Shown here: piece after piece, positions 18,942 to 27,536 of the stretch
How the letters are laid out: each line of letters begins with the position of its first letter
How positions within the stretch are numbered: position 1 is the stretch's first letter
Assembly (NCBI RefSeq): GCF_000346615.1
Contig: NZ_ANNU01000019.1
Location: 62,001-126,000, forward strand
DNA length: 64,000 nt
Direction of reading: 5' to 3'
Source: Nafulsella turpanensis ZLM-10
GTDB lineage: Bacteria; Bacteroidota; Bacteroidia; Cytophagales; Cyclobacteriaceae
Translations under genes and position numbers: made by a program
The notes under the pieces: generated by a model
Told to the model about the DNA's origin: nothing
The model's database searches: none
The model's input: only the letters and a program-made list of their open reading frames with translations

Positions 18942-19982
18942 TTACCAGTTTTCTGGTTTTTCAGTAGTGGAATTTTCCATTAATCTGCAGTCATCAGGAT
19001 AAACAAACGGAGGCTTATAATAGGGAATTTCATCAAAGGTTAAGGTAATATCCCTTCGGGAGACACCAGCCGCATCAAAAATCCCTAATACCTGCTCTCC
19101 TTCATCGTCTATATTAAAAATATTACCTTTTGCTTCAGACGGAGGAGGATCGAAAATCCCACCTGTACTTTCGCTTTGCTCCTTTATTACTTTAAAGAAA
19201 TTAAAAGCTTCTTCAGTTGTAGAGTATTGGTATAGCTGAAGCTTATACTTATAGTTGAGGTACTTTTCAAACGGAATAAAAAACACCTCCTGGGCAATTA
19301 CCTTTTTACCATCTGATAAGCGATCGTTATTGACAGGAAGGAGCTCACCTTCTTCTTCAATATAACATATTGAACAACATTTTTTTGGATCCGGGCGAGG
19401 GCAGCCGAGACAGGAAGTTTCAACATAATCCCATGGCTGGGTATGCACCTCAAATTCACTGTTGTAAGACCAGCGATAAAAGTTATCCTCTTCTTCCGGG
19501 TCCACATAATCTACAAGAACCCGGTAGCCTGGCTTTAATTCTTTTTCTTTCTTCCCTTTTTCAGCCACCCACACTTCGGCATATTCAAAATAAACAGAAT
19601 CAATTTTAACGGGAGGCTGAATGGTAACAGGATTAGATTGATACTTTTTTCCTTCGTTCTCAATATGAAGGGTATAAGTGCCGCCTGTTTCTCCTTTGGC
19701 TTCACCTACTGGCAGGTAGTATCCGTTATCAATATGCCTGAACGGAAAGAATTCCCCTTCCTTGCTTGTTATGTAAACAGTAGCCTGCTCAACAAAGATA
19801 TTGTAGGGGTAGTCGTAGGGGCTGGATTTCGACAGTTTTACATAATTAATACTTGCCTCATTAGTGAATTTTGCCTCTACCACAAGGTGTTGGGTCTGCC
19901 CATCGAATTTAAAATCAATAGGATCGATGCACCCAGACAGAAAGATCAATAGCAGGTAGAAGAAGGTGGTGTATTTTCTCAT
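18942..19982 (-). CDS. DUF4249 family lipoprotein
   Basis: A 346-residue lipoprotein (signal 'MRKYTTFFYLLLIFLSGC', Cys18) of the Bacteroidota DUF4249 family. It shows the typical first domain 'QHLVVEAKFTNEASINYVKLSKSSPYD', then 'YLPVGEAKGETGGTYTLHIENEGKKY'. A cysteine-rich loop lies near residues 185-205 ('SCLGCPRPDPKKCCSICY', six Cys); it follows 'DFYRWSYNSEFEV'-like text and may bind metal or form disulfides. DUF4249 proteins are commonly encoded beside TonB receptors. Here the start codon overlaps the receptor stop codon by one base (TAATG), implying translational coupling. Confidence 0.85.
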   Translation of the reverse strand: MRKYTTFFYLLLIFLSGCIDPIDFKFDGQTQHLVVEAKFTNEASINYVKLSKSSPYDYPYNIFVEQATVYITSKEGEFFPFRHIDNGYYLPVGEAKGETGGTYTLHIENEGKKYQSNPVTIQPPVKIDSVYFEYAEVWVAEKGKKEKELKPGYRVLVDYVDPEEEDNFYRWSYNSEFEVHTQPWDYVETSCLGCPRPDPKKCCSICYIEEEGELLPVNNDRLSDGKKVIAQEVFFIPFEKYLNYKYKLQLYQYSTTEEAFNFFKVIKEQSESTGGIFDPPPSEAKGNIFNIDDEGEQVLGIFDAAGVSRRDITLTFDEIPYYKPPFVYPDDCRLMENSTTEKPENW

Positions 19983-22351
19983 TAAAATTTGATGTTAAAG
20001 CTAAGGGAAGGAACCGCCACGCCTATTACAGATAACTTATAAGCCCCGGGAGGCCTGCCATATTGATGCCTGAAGAGGGTGGAGTAAGCATTTCTTCGGA
20101 AGTAAAGGTTATAAACCGACAGGCTCCAGCTGGTCTGAATCTTCTTCGCCGGGTCTGGATTATAGTTGATGGAAAGGTCGAGGCGGTGGTAAGCCGGCAT
20201 CCGCTCCTGGTTGCGGCCGGGATAGTTAGCAAATATTTTTCCGTAATAGCGATACCATGAGTCAGAAGCAGTAATAGGACGCCCGGTGCTGTAATTAAAG
20301 TTGGCAGAAAAGGTCCATCTCGGCGCAGGGAACTGATAGTTCATAAACAGATTAAGGTTGATGGGCTTATCGAAATTTGAAGGGTACTTTAATCCGTTAT
20401 TAATAGTTTCTTCTTTGGTTTCTCCGGCGATAGTACGGAAGGACCTTGAGTAGCTCAGGCTTAACCAGCCTGTAACTTTCCCTTCGTTCTTTTTCACGAG
20501 CCATTCCGAACCATAAGCAGTGCCCTCACCGAACAACAAATCAGCCTCCAGCGTAGGGTTTAATAAAATTTTCGCTCCATCTTTATAATCCAGCTGGTTT
20601 TGAAGCCACTTATAATATATCTCCCAGCTAAATTCAAGGGAATTATCTGGTTTAACCAGGAAGTACCCTATGGAAAGCTGATCAGAAACCTGGGGCAGAA
20701 TATGTTTGTTAGACAGCTTCCATACATCTACAGGAGTAATCGCAGCAGTATTTGAAATTAGCTGTATATATTGGCGGGTACGGCTGTAACCGGCTTTTAA
20801 TGAACTAATACTATTTAAGGAGTACTTTAACGACGCCCGAGGCTCCAGGCCCTGGTAGGTTTGGGCAGCTTCTCCATCGGCATAGGAGAGGGTATCGGTA
20901 ATGGAGGTTTCGCTCCTGGGCTTTCCTTCTTCGAAGATATAAACATCTGCTGGGCCTGTTTTTATGAAAAAGGAGTACCGGAGACCCAAGGCCAGCGAAA
21001 TGGTTTCATTAAAAGTAATCTCATTATTAAGGTAGGAAAAAAGCTCTCTTCCTTCATCGCGTTGGAGTTCTAGCGGTTTAAAGCTGGAGGTTCCGTAAAC
21101 CTCCAGAATGCCCGGCTGAATTTTGTAATCCGCTATTCCTCCCCCAAAATCAATTACCTGGTTCTGCAGGGCCAGGTAATTAAAGTCTGCCTTTAAACCG
21201 GTATAGTCTATGCCAGAATTTAGTATAAATTCCTCGCCCGTAGCAATGCCTTCTACATTGTTTTGGTAAACACTTTTGGCAAGACTGAGGGAACTGCTCA
21301 GGGCTGGGTTAAAAATATGATTCCACCTAAGGCTCCCCAGCATATTACTCCAGCTGTAAACGGTATCATACGGAAACTTGAATCCATCTTTACTGTAATA
21401 GGATGATAGCTCAAGGGAATTGTTTAAGTTAATTTCCTGCCTGAACTTCATATTTATGTCGTAAAAATAGCCGGAGCTGTTTTTTACGTCTTCATTCGGG
21501 AAGAGCCTCAGGATGTAATCAGGGTAAGCAGCACGTCCTGCCACTAAAATGCTGCTGCTCTTACCTACTGGGCCATCAAAACCAATCTTTGCTGATACCG
21601 GAGAAAGCCCGGCATAAAACTTTAATGCCTCTTTGTTTCCATCCTTTATACTTACATCGAGTATGGAGGAGATCCGGCCGCCGTACTGTGCAGATATTCC
21701 ACTTCTGTGGAGGGTGTAGCTGCTAAGTACATCCGGGTTATATACCGAGAAAAAGCCAAACAGGTGGGCTGAATTAAAAACAGGGGCATCATCCAGTAAA
21801 ATCAGGTTTTGGTCCGCACTACCACCACGAACATAAAAACCAGCAGTTCCTTCACCTGCACTTGCTACCCCGGGAAGGGTGGTAATGGAGCGGATTACGT
21901 CTACCTCACCTAAAAAAGAAGGCATCTTTCGAAGGGTTTTTACATCAAGGTAAGAGCTCCCCATAGTTACAGCGTTCACATCCATACTGGGTTCGGCAGT
22001 TACTACTACTTCTTCAAGGCTTAACTCACCAGATTCCAGAACAATGGCCAGTTGGACATCATTATCCAGTTTTACTTCCCGCCGGTACTTTTTCATGCTT
22101 AAATACTGGCTTTCTATCTGGTAAAGGCCAGCTTTCAGGGGTATACTAAATTTGCCTTCAAAATCTGTTACGGCAGTTTTATTCCCGGGGCTTATGCGGA
22201 TGTAAGCTCCAACCAATGGTTCTCCCCTTGTATCTGTAACTGTACCGGAAAGAGTATGAAAAGCAGGCGTCTGGGCAGCTTCTGCCATTATCTGGTTCCA
22301 TAAGCAGGTGAGAAGTAGGAAAAATAAGAGAACAGTTTTCTGCTTCAGCAT
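19982..22351 (-). CDS. TonB-dependent outer membrane receptor with N-terminal CarboxypepD_reg-like domain
   Basis: A 789-residue outer-membrane receptor, shorter than SusC. A signal peptide is followed by a carboxypeptidase-like regulatory domain ('SGTVTDTRGEPLVGAYIRI', 'TDFEGKFSIPLKAGLY'). Then come a TonB-box region ('LEEVVVTAEPSMD') and a plug with 'GEVDVIRSITTLPGVASAGE' and 'GFYVRGGSADQNLILLDDAP'. The barrel carries 'AQYGGRISSILDVSIKDGN' and ends 'SLSFNIKF'. It probably imports a ligand captured together with the coupled DUF4249 lipoprotein. Siderophore, vitamin, peptide or glycan are all possible; no sequence feature chooses among them. Confidence 0.9.
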   Translation of the reverse strand: MLKQKTVLLFFLLLTCLWNQIMAEAAQTPAFHTLSGTVTDTRGEPLVGAYIRISPGNKTAVTDFEGKFSIPLKAGLYQIESQYLSMKKYRREVKLDNDVQLAIVLESGELSLEEVVVTAEPSMDVNAVTMGSSYLDVKTLRKMPSFLGEVDVIRSITTLPGVASAGEGTAGFYVRGGSADQNLILLDDAPVFNSAHLFGFFSVYNPDVLSSYTLHRSGISAQYGGRISSILDVSIKDGNKEALKFYAGLSPVSAKIGFDGPVGKSSSILVAGRAAYPDYILRLFPNEDVKNSSGYFYDINMKFRQEINLNNSLELSSYYSKDGFKFPYDTVYSWSNMLGSLRWNHIFNPALSSSLSLAKSVYQNNVEGIATGEEFILNSGIDYTGLKADFNYLALQNQVIDFGGGIADYKIQPGILEVYGTSSFKPLELQRDEGRELFSYLNNEITFNETISLALGLRYSFFIKTGPADVYIFEEGKPRSETSITDTLSYADGEAAQTYQGLEPRASLKYSLNSISSLKAGYSRTRQYIQLISNTAAITPVDVWKLSNKHILPQVSDQLSIGYFLVKPDNSLEFSWEIYYKWLQNQLDYKDGAKILLNPTLEADLLFGEGTAYGSEWLVKKNEGKVTGWLSLSYSRSFRTIAGETKEETINNGLKYPSNFDKPINLNLFMNYQFPAPRWTFSANFNYSTGRPITASDSWYRYYGKIFANYPGRNQERMPAYHRLDLSINYNPDPAKKIQTSWSLSVYNLYFRRNAYSTLFRHQYGRPPGAYKLSVIGVAVPSLSFNIKF

Positions 22352-22676
22352 AATCGGCAGGGAGAAGAATAATAACTACAGGAAAAAACGAATAAGTATG
22401 CCAAGATAGGTAGTTTAAGTGAAGGATTGCTAAATATTTACACATATGGTTAAAACCTGAAATGAACGGTTTGAATAGAAAAAATGAACTGTTTGGATAT
22501 TGTTGAGACGGAAGTAAAGCGAGGATGAACTAAATGGTAATAGTCAGGAGTTCTAGCCTAAAGAGGAGCTAAAAGGGAAGCTATTTTATATATTATATAA
22601 TAAAAACACCTAAAAGGTTGCTGGATTATCTGGAGGATAATAATTAAATAGTATATTTAAAGTCAAAAATTCAAAA
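22352..22676. other. Divergent promoter region
   Basis: This AT-rich 325-base stretch separates the minus-strand TonB receptor and the plus-strand lipoprotein. TATATTTA at 22652-22659 is a near match to a -7 box for the plus-strand gene. Nothing else was identified. Confidence 0.4.
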
Positions 22677-23084
22677 ATGCGGAATTTATTATTGCTCTCC
22701 TTTCTCCTGTTAGCGGCTGCTTGTGTGCAGGTAAAAAATAAAATGACAATAGACGAACAAATAAGCGCTGAGTTAGGTGAAGGAAGACAAAGTCTGCCAA
22801 GCCCGGCAGGCTCGTATACTCTTTTTTTGAGTGCAGATACTTTATCTGAAGCCGATAAGCTGGTGAAGCTGATGGTTGTTGAACACAAGGAAGAAAAAAT
22901 TATTCTTCAGGATACCCTGGCTAATGTAAATTTAAGCTGGTTCTCCAATAATGAAATATTAGTGGAACAACGATTAGGAATTGTGCAGCCCAATACTTCT
23001 GCTAACGGCATACGCCGTTTTGTCCTGAATGTCGAAAATGGACAAAGACGCCCTTTGCCCGAGAATAAAAAGTTACAACAATAA
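22677..23084 (+). CDS. Small lipoprotein of unknown function
   Basis: A 135-residue protein with a lipoprotein signal peptide ('MRNLLLLSFLLLAAAC', Cys16). The mature part has alternating strand-like segments ('YTLFLSADTLSEADKLVKLMVVEHKEEKIILQDTLANVNLSWF') and no recognised motif. It ends only 3 bases before the start of the large T9SS cargo gene, so the two are almost certainly cotranscribed and may act together at the cell surface. Confidence 0.65.
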   Translation: MRNLLLLSFLLLAAACVQVKNKMTIDEQISAELGEGRQSLPSPAGSYTLFLSADTLSEADKLVKLMVVEHKEEKIILQDTLANVNLSWFSNNEILVEQRLGIVQPNTSANGIRRFVLNVENGQRRPLPENKKLQQ

Positions 23085-23086
23085 AA

Positions 23087-26000
23087 ATGAGTATGAAGAA
23101 AAAGTTACTCTATGGAGGTGGTATACTGCTGTCTGGCCTGATGGCAGCAGCCCTACTGCTCCAGTTGAACACAGTAGCTGTTCCTGTGGAAAATTTGCAG
23201 GAGGTAACAGAGAAAACTTCATGGACTCCCCTGGAACTCTTTCAGAAAGAAATGAAAGAGAAGGGGCTTCGAAAAAGTGCAGCTGGCTATGCAAAGGCGG
23301 ATAAGCCGGATGAATATACAAAGTTTCATCAGGCCATCCGTACGAGGTGGGGAGAAGAGGCCCCTGCTTATAAGCCTGGCTACCGCTATACCGAACTACA
23401 AAGGGCAAAACAAAGTCGTAGATTTAGTTCTCATAATGCACGTACTTCTCCTCTAGAATGGGTAGAGCGTGGACCGGCCAACGTACCAGGACGCACCCGG
23501 GCGATACTGGTGCTGCCCGGAGATCCGGACAAAAATACCTGGTTGGCTGGTTCCGTAGCCGGAGGGATTTGGAAAACGGAAGATGGAGGAGAGAGCTGGA
23601 GCTCCCTGACCCCAGAGCTTGCTAATATGGCTACCACCACTCTGGTAAGTTCCAAAGCGAATCCAGATGTTATTTATGCCGGCACAGGTGAATCTTTTGC
23701 CGGGTATAATGGTGTAAATGGTGATGGTATTTTTAAATCTGTTGATGGAGGAACTACCTGGAACCAACTGGGTTCAACTGCAAACAATGATAACTTCAGG
23801 AACATTAATCGCATTATTGTAGATCAGGCAAATGAGAATGAACTGTTAGCAATAACCAGTCCCAGTTATTGGGGAAACGGCGGGCCAAATTCAAAAATCA
23901 TGAAATCGGCCGATGGCGGTCAGAGTTGGAAGAAGGTGTATGAGGCGAATAGTGCCATAGAGCATATTATAGCTCACCCCGATAATTTTGCTGTGCAGTA
24001 TGCAAGTATAAATGGGGTAGGAGTCATCAAATCTAAAGACAGGGGTGAAACATGGGCAGCAACAGGTGCATTAACAACTGAAGGAAGGATTGAACTGGCA
24101 ATTGCCCCATCGAATCCCAACAGATTGTATGCATTAACTGTAGGAAGTGCCTCTGGTACAGGAAGTGATTTGTTTACATCTGCTGATGCGGGGGCCAGCT
24201 GGGAATTAGTGGTCTCTTTAGCAGGAGAGACTGAGTATGATTACCTGGGAGGGCAGGGTTGGTATGACAATACCATTGCCGTTAACCCTTACAATGATAA
24301 AGAAGCCTATCTTGGCGGGGTAAATTTATTTCGGGTGCAGCTCGGTGCAGCGGGTAAAACTGAGCCAGCATTTCTGGGAGTCAGAGAGGAAAATACTGAT
24401 TCATTTCTTTCATTTGTGAATTTCGGACAAAAGTATTTTGGTGGAGCCCTGCAGGTAAATGAAAATCTTCCTTCCTCCGAAATAGGCACTGTTGAGGTAC
24501 GGTTTGGCTCAGGTAGGAAGCAGAAGGCGCACCGATTTACTGTTCCACAGGATGGAGGTTCAAATTCAGATGGAGGGGCCGGTATCCCTGATAGTGAATA
24601 TACTTACCAGGATTATGTTGAAGTACCATTCCAGGTTTGGGACATTACCCATAATCGACAGTTAATGGTTTCTTTCAGGGACCAGGAAAGAGATGGTAAA
24701 TTTAATCTGAAGGACCGGCAATATAGCGATGAGCAGATGTTAGATAACCGGGAGTACCTGTACATACATGCTGAACCATATGCTGAGACAGCGCATGCTC
24801 AAATTGCTATGGAAGGAGGTCAGGTGAAGCACTTAATGTATTTTACATGGCCCACTCTAACTGAAGGAAGCCAGTGGAACCCAACTGCATTGCCTGATTC
24901 AAAGCTGGTATTGGAATATGGTGAAAAAGAAGGGAGAGACAGGACAGTAACAATTGTAGCCGATGCTTACGGAACCCTCGATGGGCCTAATGGCTTTAGC
25001 CAGCAAACGAATCAGTCACAAATAAGTGGCTTGCATCCGGATCATCATAATATAACCATGGTGCCTGTTAATGAATTAAGTAAAACATTTAAAATAATAG
25101 TAGGAAACGATGGGGGAGTGTATGTTTCCAATGTCAGCTCATCGCCCGGAATAAATGATGGGGACTGGACCTTTGCAGGAAATGGCTACAATACCACCCA
25201 GTTTTATGGAATTGATAAAATGCCTGGAAAGGATGCCTATATTGGAGGTACACAGGATAATGGAACATGGCGTTCTTCCCCGGATGTATCTGCAGATGCT
25301 GGAACAAAATATTTCCGCGCCCTGGGGGGAGATGGTTTTGAGGTAGTTTGGAATTACGACGATCCCAACAAAATGATGGGAACCCTCTATTATAATTCTA
25401 TATATAGAACGGTAGATGGCGGTAAAAACTGGAGCCTTGCCAACACAGGTATTTCAGATAAAGATGCAGATACAGCCCCTTTTATCACTAAACTTGCCAG
25501 TCATAAATCTAAACCCAATGTAGTTTTTGCTGTAGGAAAGGAAGGAGTATGGCGGACTGAGAATTTTGGTGGCGACTGGACAGTGTCTCCAATCAGTGAA
25601 AACTGGTTCAGGGCAGGATATGCCTCTTTTCTGGATGTGGAGGTTTCTGAAGCAAATCCAAATGTGGTGTGGGCAGGATTTGGGATGATTGATGGAGTAG
25701 CGAATTTACATGTATCGGTTGATGGAGGTAAAACGTTTAAAATGACCAGTAATTTCAGTAATGCAGGAGTGATTACTGGCCTTTATTCCCATCCGACTGA
25801 AGATTCAACGGCTTACGCTCTTTTCTCCTATGCCGATTATGCAAAGATTCTTAGAACGACAGATTTAGGAAATAGCTGGCATGATATAAGCGGCTTTGGA
25901 GGAGTGCAGGAAAGTACCAATGGTTTTCCTGATGTAGCCGTGTATTCATTACTTGTAATGCCGCATGAGCCAGACAGAATTTGGGCGGGCACGGAAATCG

Positions 26001-27256
26001 GCCTTGTAGAATCAACAGATGGTGGCAATAGCTGGAGCCTTGCCAATAATGGGCTTCCTAATGTACCGGTGTGGGATATGAAAGTGGTGGATGATCAGGT
26101 GGTAATTGGAACCCATGCGAGAGGCATCTGGACGGTTACCTTTCCGGAGATTCCTCCTGTGATTCAAAGCCCTTTAATTAAAATGGTATCTTCCGCGCCA
26201 AGTAGAGAAATTCTTATAAATCTTAACCTAAGGTCTCCCTATGACTCATTGAAAGTGGTAGCAAACGGAACAAAGGTAGCTGAATGGAAAGGAACTACTG
26301 TGGCTGAAGATTCTTTGTTCCGGCTTAAATACCGCCCAGAAGGAGAAGCAACTGTTAACCTGCGGGCTGTGGGTTACGAAGAAGGGATTGCATATGAGTC
26401 AGCCCTTTATTTCTATGAGCCTTTGGTGGTTGGCTCTCCCGTAGCTAGCTATTCAACTGATTTTTCGGAGGAACCCTATGCCTTTAAGGGGAATGGATTT
26501 ACATTCGAGCTTCCCTCAGGATTCCGTAATACAGCAATGCACAGCAAGCATTTTTATGAAAGAGAAACGGATTATACCGCACAATTTAACCGGCCGGTGA
26601 TTGTAGATGCCCATAATGCCCTGGTACGTTACAGGGATATTGCTGTTGTTGAAGCAGGGCTTAAGGGGGCTTCCTTTGGAGAAGAAGACTTTAAGGACTA
26701 TGTGGTGGTAGAAGGAAGTAAAGATGGGATAGTATGGACAGCCCTGGAGCCTGGATATGATGCCTCGCAAAATGCAGATTGGCAGGATGCCGCAAGATTG
26801 AGTATGCAGGCAGAACAGACCATGTTTGTGCCCCAGGAAATAGATTTGCACCAGACCTATACCGCGGGAGATACAATTTTAATTCGGTTCCGCTTACATT
26901 CTAATGAGAATGGAGTAGCCTATGGCTGGGTTATTGATGATGTGGAAATTCAGGCAAATGAGCCATTAGGCTTCATGGAAAACCTTCTTCTAAGTAAATT
27001 TACGGTAGAGGTGTATCCTAATCCGCTGCGGGAAAAGGGAGTACTTCACTGGTACATGCCTGAAGCAGGCCAGGTTTATCTTGAAATAATTGATCTGCAG
27101 GGACGCGTGCTGGAAAGCCGCTCCTTAGGCTATAGAAATGAGGGGGAGCATTTAAATGAGTTAACTCTTTCTGAAGTGAAACAGGGCCAGTTGGTTATTG
27201 TTAAACTCAGGGATAATAAAGGAAACGAATTCTCTGTAAGAGTGTTTAAAATATAG
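23087..27256 (+). CDS. Large secreted BNR-repeat (VPS10/sortilin-like propeller) protein with T9SS sorting domain
   Basis: A 1389-residue exported protein. Residues 1-40 are a signal or anchor segment. From about 115 to 1000 there are many BNR/sortilin-type propeller blades with the Asp-box-like pattern xxDGGxxW: 'TEDGGESWSSL', 'SVDGGTTWNQL', 'SADGGQSWKKV', 'SKDRGETWAAT', 'TVDGGKNWSLA', 'STDGGNSWSLA'. An inserted beta domain lies at about 425-600. The C-terminus (about 1305-1389) is a type A T9SS sorting domain: 'KFTVEVYPNPLREKGVLHW', then 'VYLEIIDLQGRVLES' and the final 'GNEFSVRVFKI'. The protein should cross the outer membrane by T9SS and be attached or released. The propellers point to glycan or protein binding; a glycosidase active site was not identified. 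Confidence 0.88.
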   Translation: MSMKKKLLYGGGILLSGLMAAALLLQLNTVAVPVENLQEVTEKTSWTPLELFQKEMKEKGLRKSAAGYAKADKPDEYTKFHQAIRTRWGEEAPAYKPGYRYTELQRAKQSRRFSSHNARTSPLEWVERGPANVPGRTRAILVLPGDPDKNTWLAGSVAGGIWKTEDGGESWSSLTPELANMATTTLVSSKANPDVIYAGTGESFAGYNGVNGDGIFKSVDGGTTWNQLGSTANNDNFRNINRIIVDQANENELLAITSPSYWGNGGPNSKIMKSADGGQSWKKVYEANSAIEHIIAHPDNFAVQYASINGVGVIKSKDRGETWAATGALTTEGRIELAIAPSNPNRLYALTVGSASGTGSDLFTSADAGASWELVVSLAGETEYDYLGGQGWYDNTIAVNPYNDKEAYLGGVNLFRVQLGAAGKTEPAFLGVREENTDSFLSFVNFGQKYFGGALQVNENLPSSEIGTVEVRFGSGRKQKAHRFTVPQDGGSNSDGGAGIPDSEYTYQDYVEVPFQVWDITHNRQLMVSFRDQERDGKFNLKDRQYSDEQMLDNREYLYIHAEPYAETAHAQIAMEGGQVKHLMYFTWPTLTEGSQWNPTALPDSKLVLEYGEKEGRDRTVTIVADAYGTLDGPNGFSQQTNQSQISGLHPDHHNITMVPVNELSKTFKIIVGNDGGVYVSNVSSSPGINDGDWTFAGNGYNTTQFYGIDKMPGKDAYIGGTQDNGTWRSSPDVSADAGTKYFRALGGDGFEVVWNYDDPNKMMGTLYYNSIYRTVDGGKNWSLANTGISDKDADTAPFITKLASHKSKPNVVFAVGKEGVWRTENFGGDWTVSPISENWFRAGYASFLDVEVSEANPNVVWAGFGMIDGVANLHVSVDGGKTFKMTSNFSNAGVITGLYSHPTEDSTAYALFSYADYAKILRTTDLGNSWHDISGFGGVQESTNGFPDVAVYSLLVMPHEPDRIWAGTEIGLVESTDGGNSWSLANNGLPNVPVWDMKVVDDQVVIGTHARGIWTVTFPEIPPVIQSPLIKMVSSAPSREILINLNLRSPYDSLKVVANGTKVAEWKGTTVAEDSLFRLKYRPEGEATVNLRAVGYEEGIAYESALYFYEPLVVGSPVASYSTDFSEEPYAFKGNGFTFELPSGFRNTAMHSKHFYERETDYTAQFNRPVIVDAHNALVRYRDIAVVEAGLKGASFGEEDFKDYVVVEGSKDGIVWTALEPGYDASQNADWQDAARLSMQAEQTMFVPQEIDLHQTYTAGDTILIRFRLHSNENGVAYGWVIDDVEIQANEPLGFMENLLLSKFTVEVYPNPLREKGVLHWYMPEAGQVYLEIIDLQGRVLESRSLGYRNEGEHLNELTLSEVKQGQLVIVKLRDNKGNEFSVRVFKI

Positions 27257-27279
27257 GTTGCTAATAGAAAATCAGGCAT

Positions 27280-27315
27280 AAAAGCCACCCTCTGAAAAGG
27301 GTGGCTTTTATTATT
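27280..27315 (+). terminator. Rho-independent terminator of the BNR-repeat gene
   Basis: A perfect 11-bp stem, AAAAGCCACCC (27280-27290) with GGGTGGCTTTT (27299-27309), closes an 8-base loop and is followed by a T/A-rich tract. Confidence 0.9.
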
Positions 27316-27460
27316 ATTATATTCTGTGAAGGAGCTAAATGAAAGGGATTTAAATGGTGTAGGACAGCTATTGAAAATGATTTTGGTGTAAATTGGTTGG
27401 GAATCGAAAAAAAATATTGGGCTTGCAGAAAGTTTTTTATTCCACCCTATTTATTTATTG

Positions 27461-27486
27461 AAAAATGTGCTATCATTGAGTTTAGA
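27461..27486 (+). promoter_or_regulatory. Upstream block shared by both SusC genes (copy 2)
   Basis: TGCTATCATTGAGTTTAGA differs from the copy at 11944-11968 in two of nineteen bases and ends 50 bases before the SusC ATG (49 in copy 1). Downstream, both copies also share an AATATTC word, CTAATTA and an AACAAAA stretch. Confidence 0.5.
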
Positions 27487-27536
27487 AGAATATTCGAAAG
27501 CTAATTAAACCAGTTAACAAACAAAAACAGTAATTT

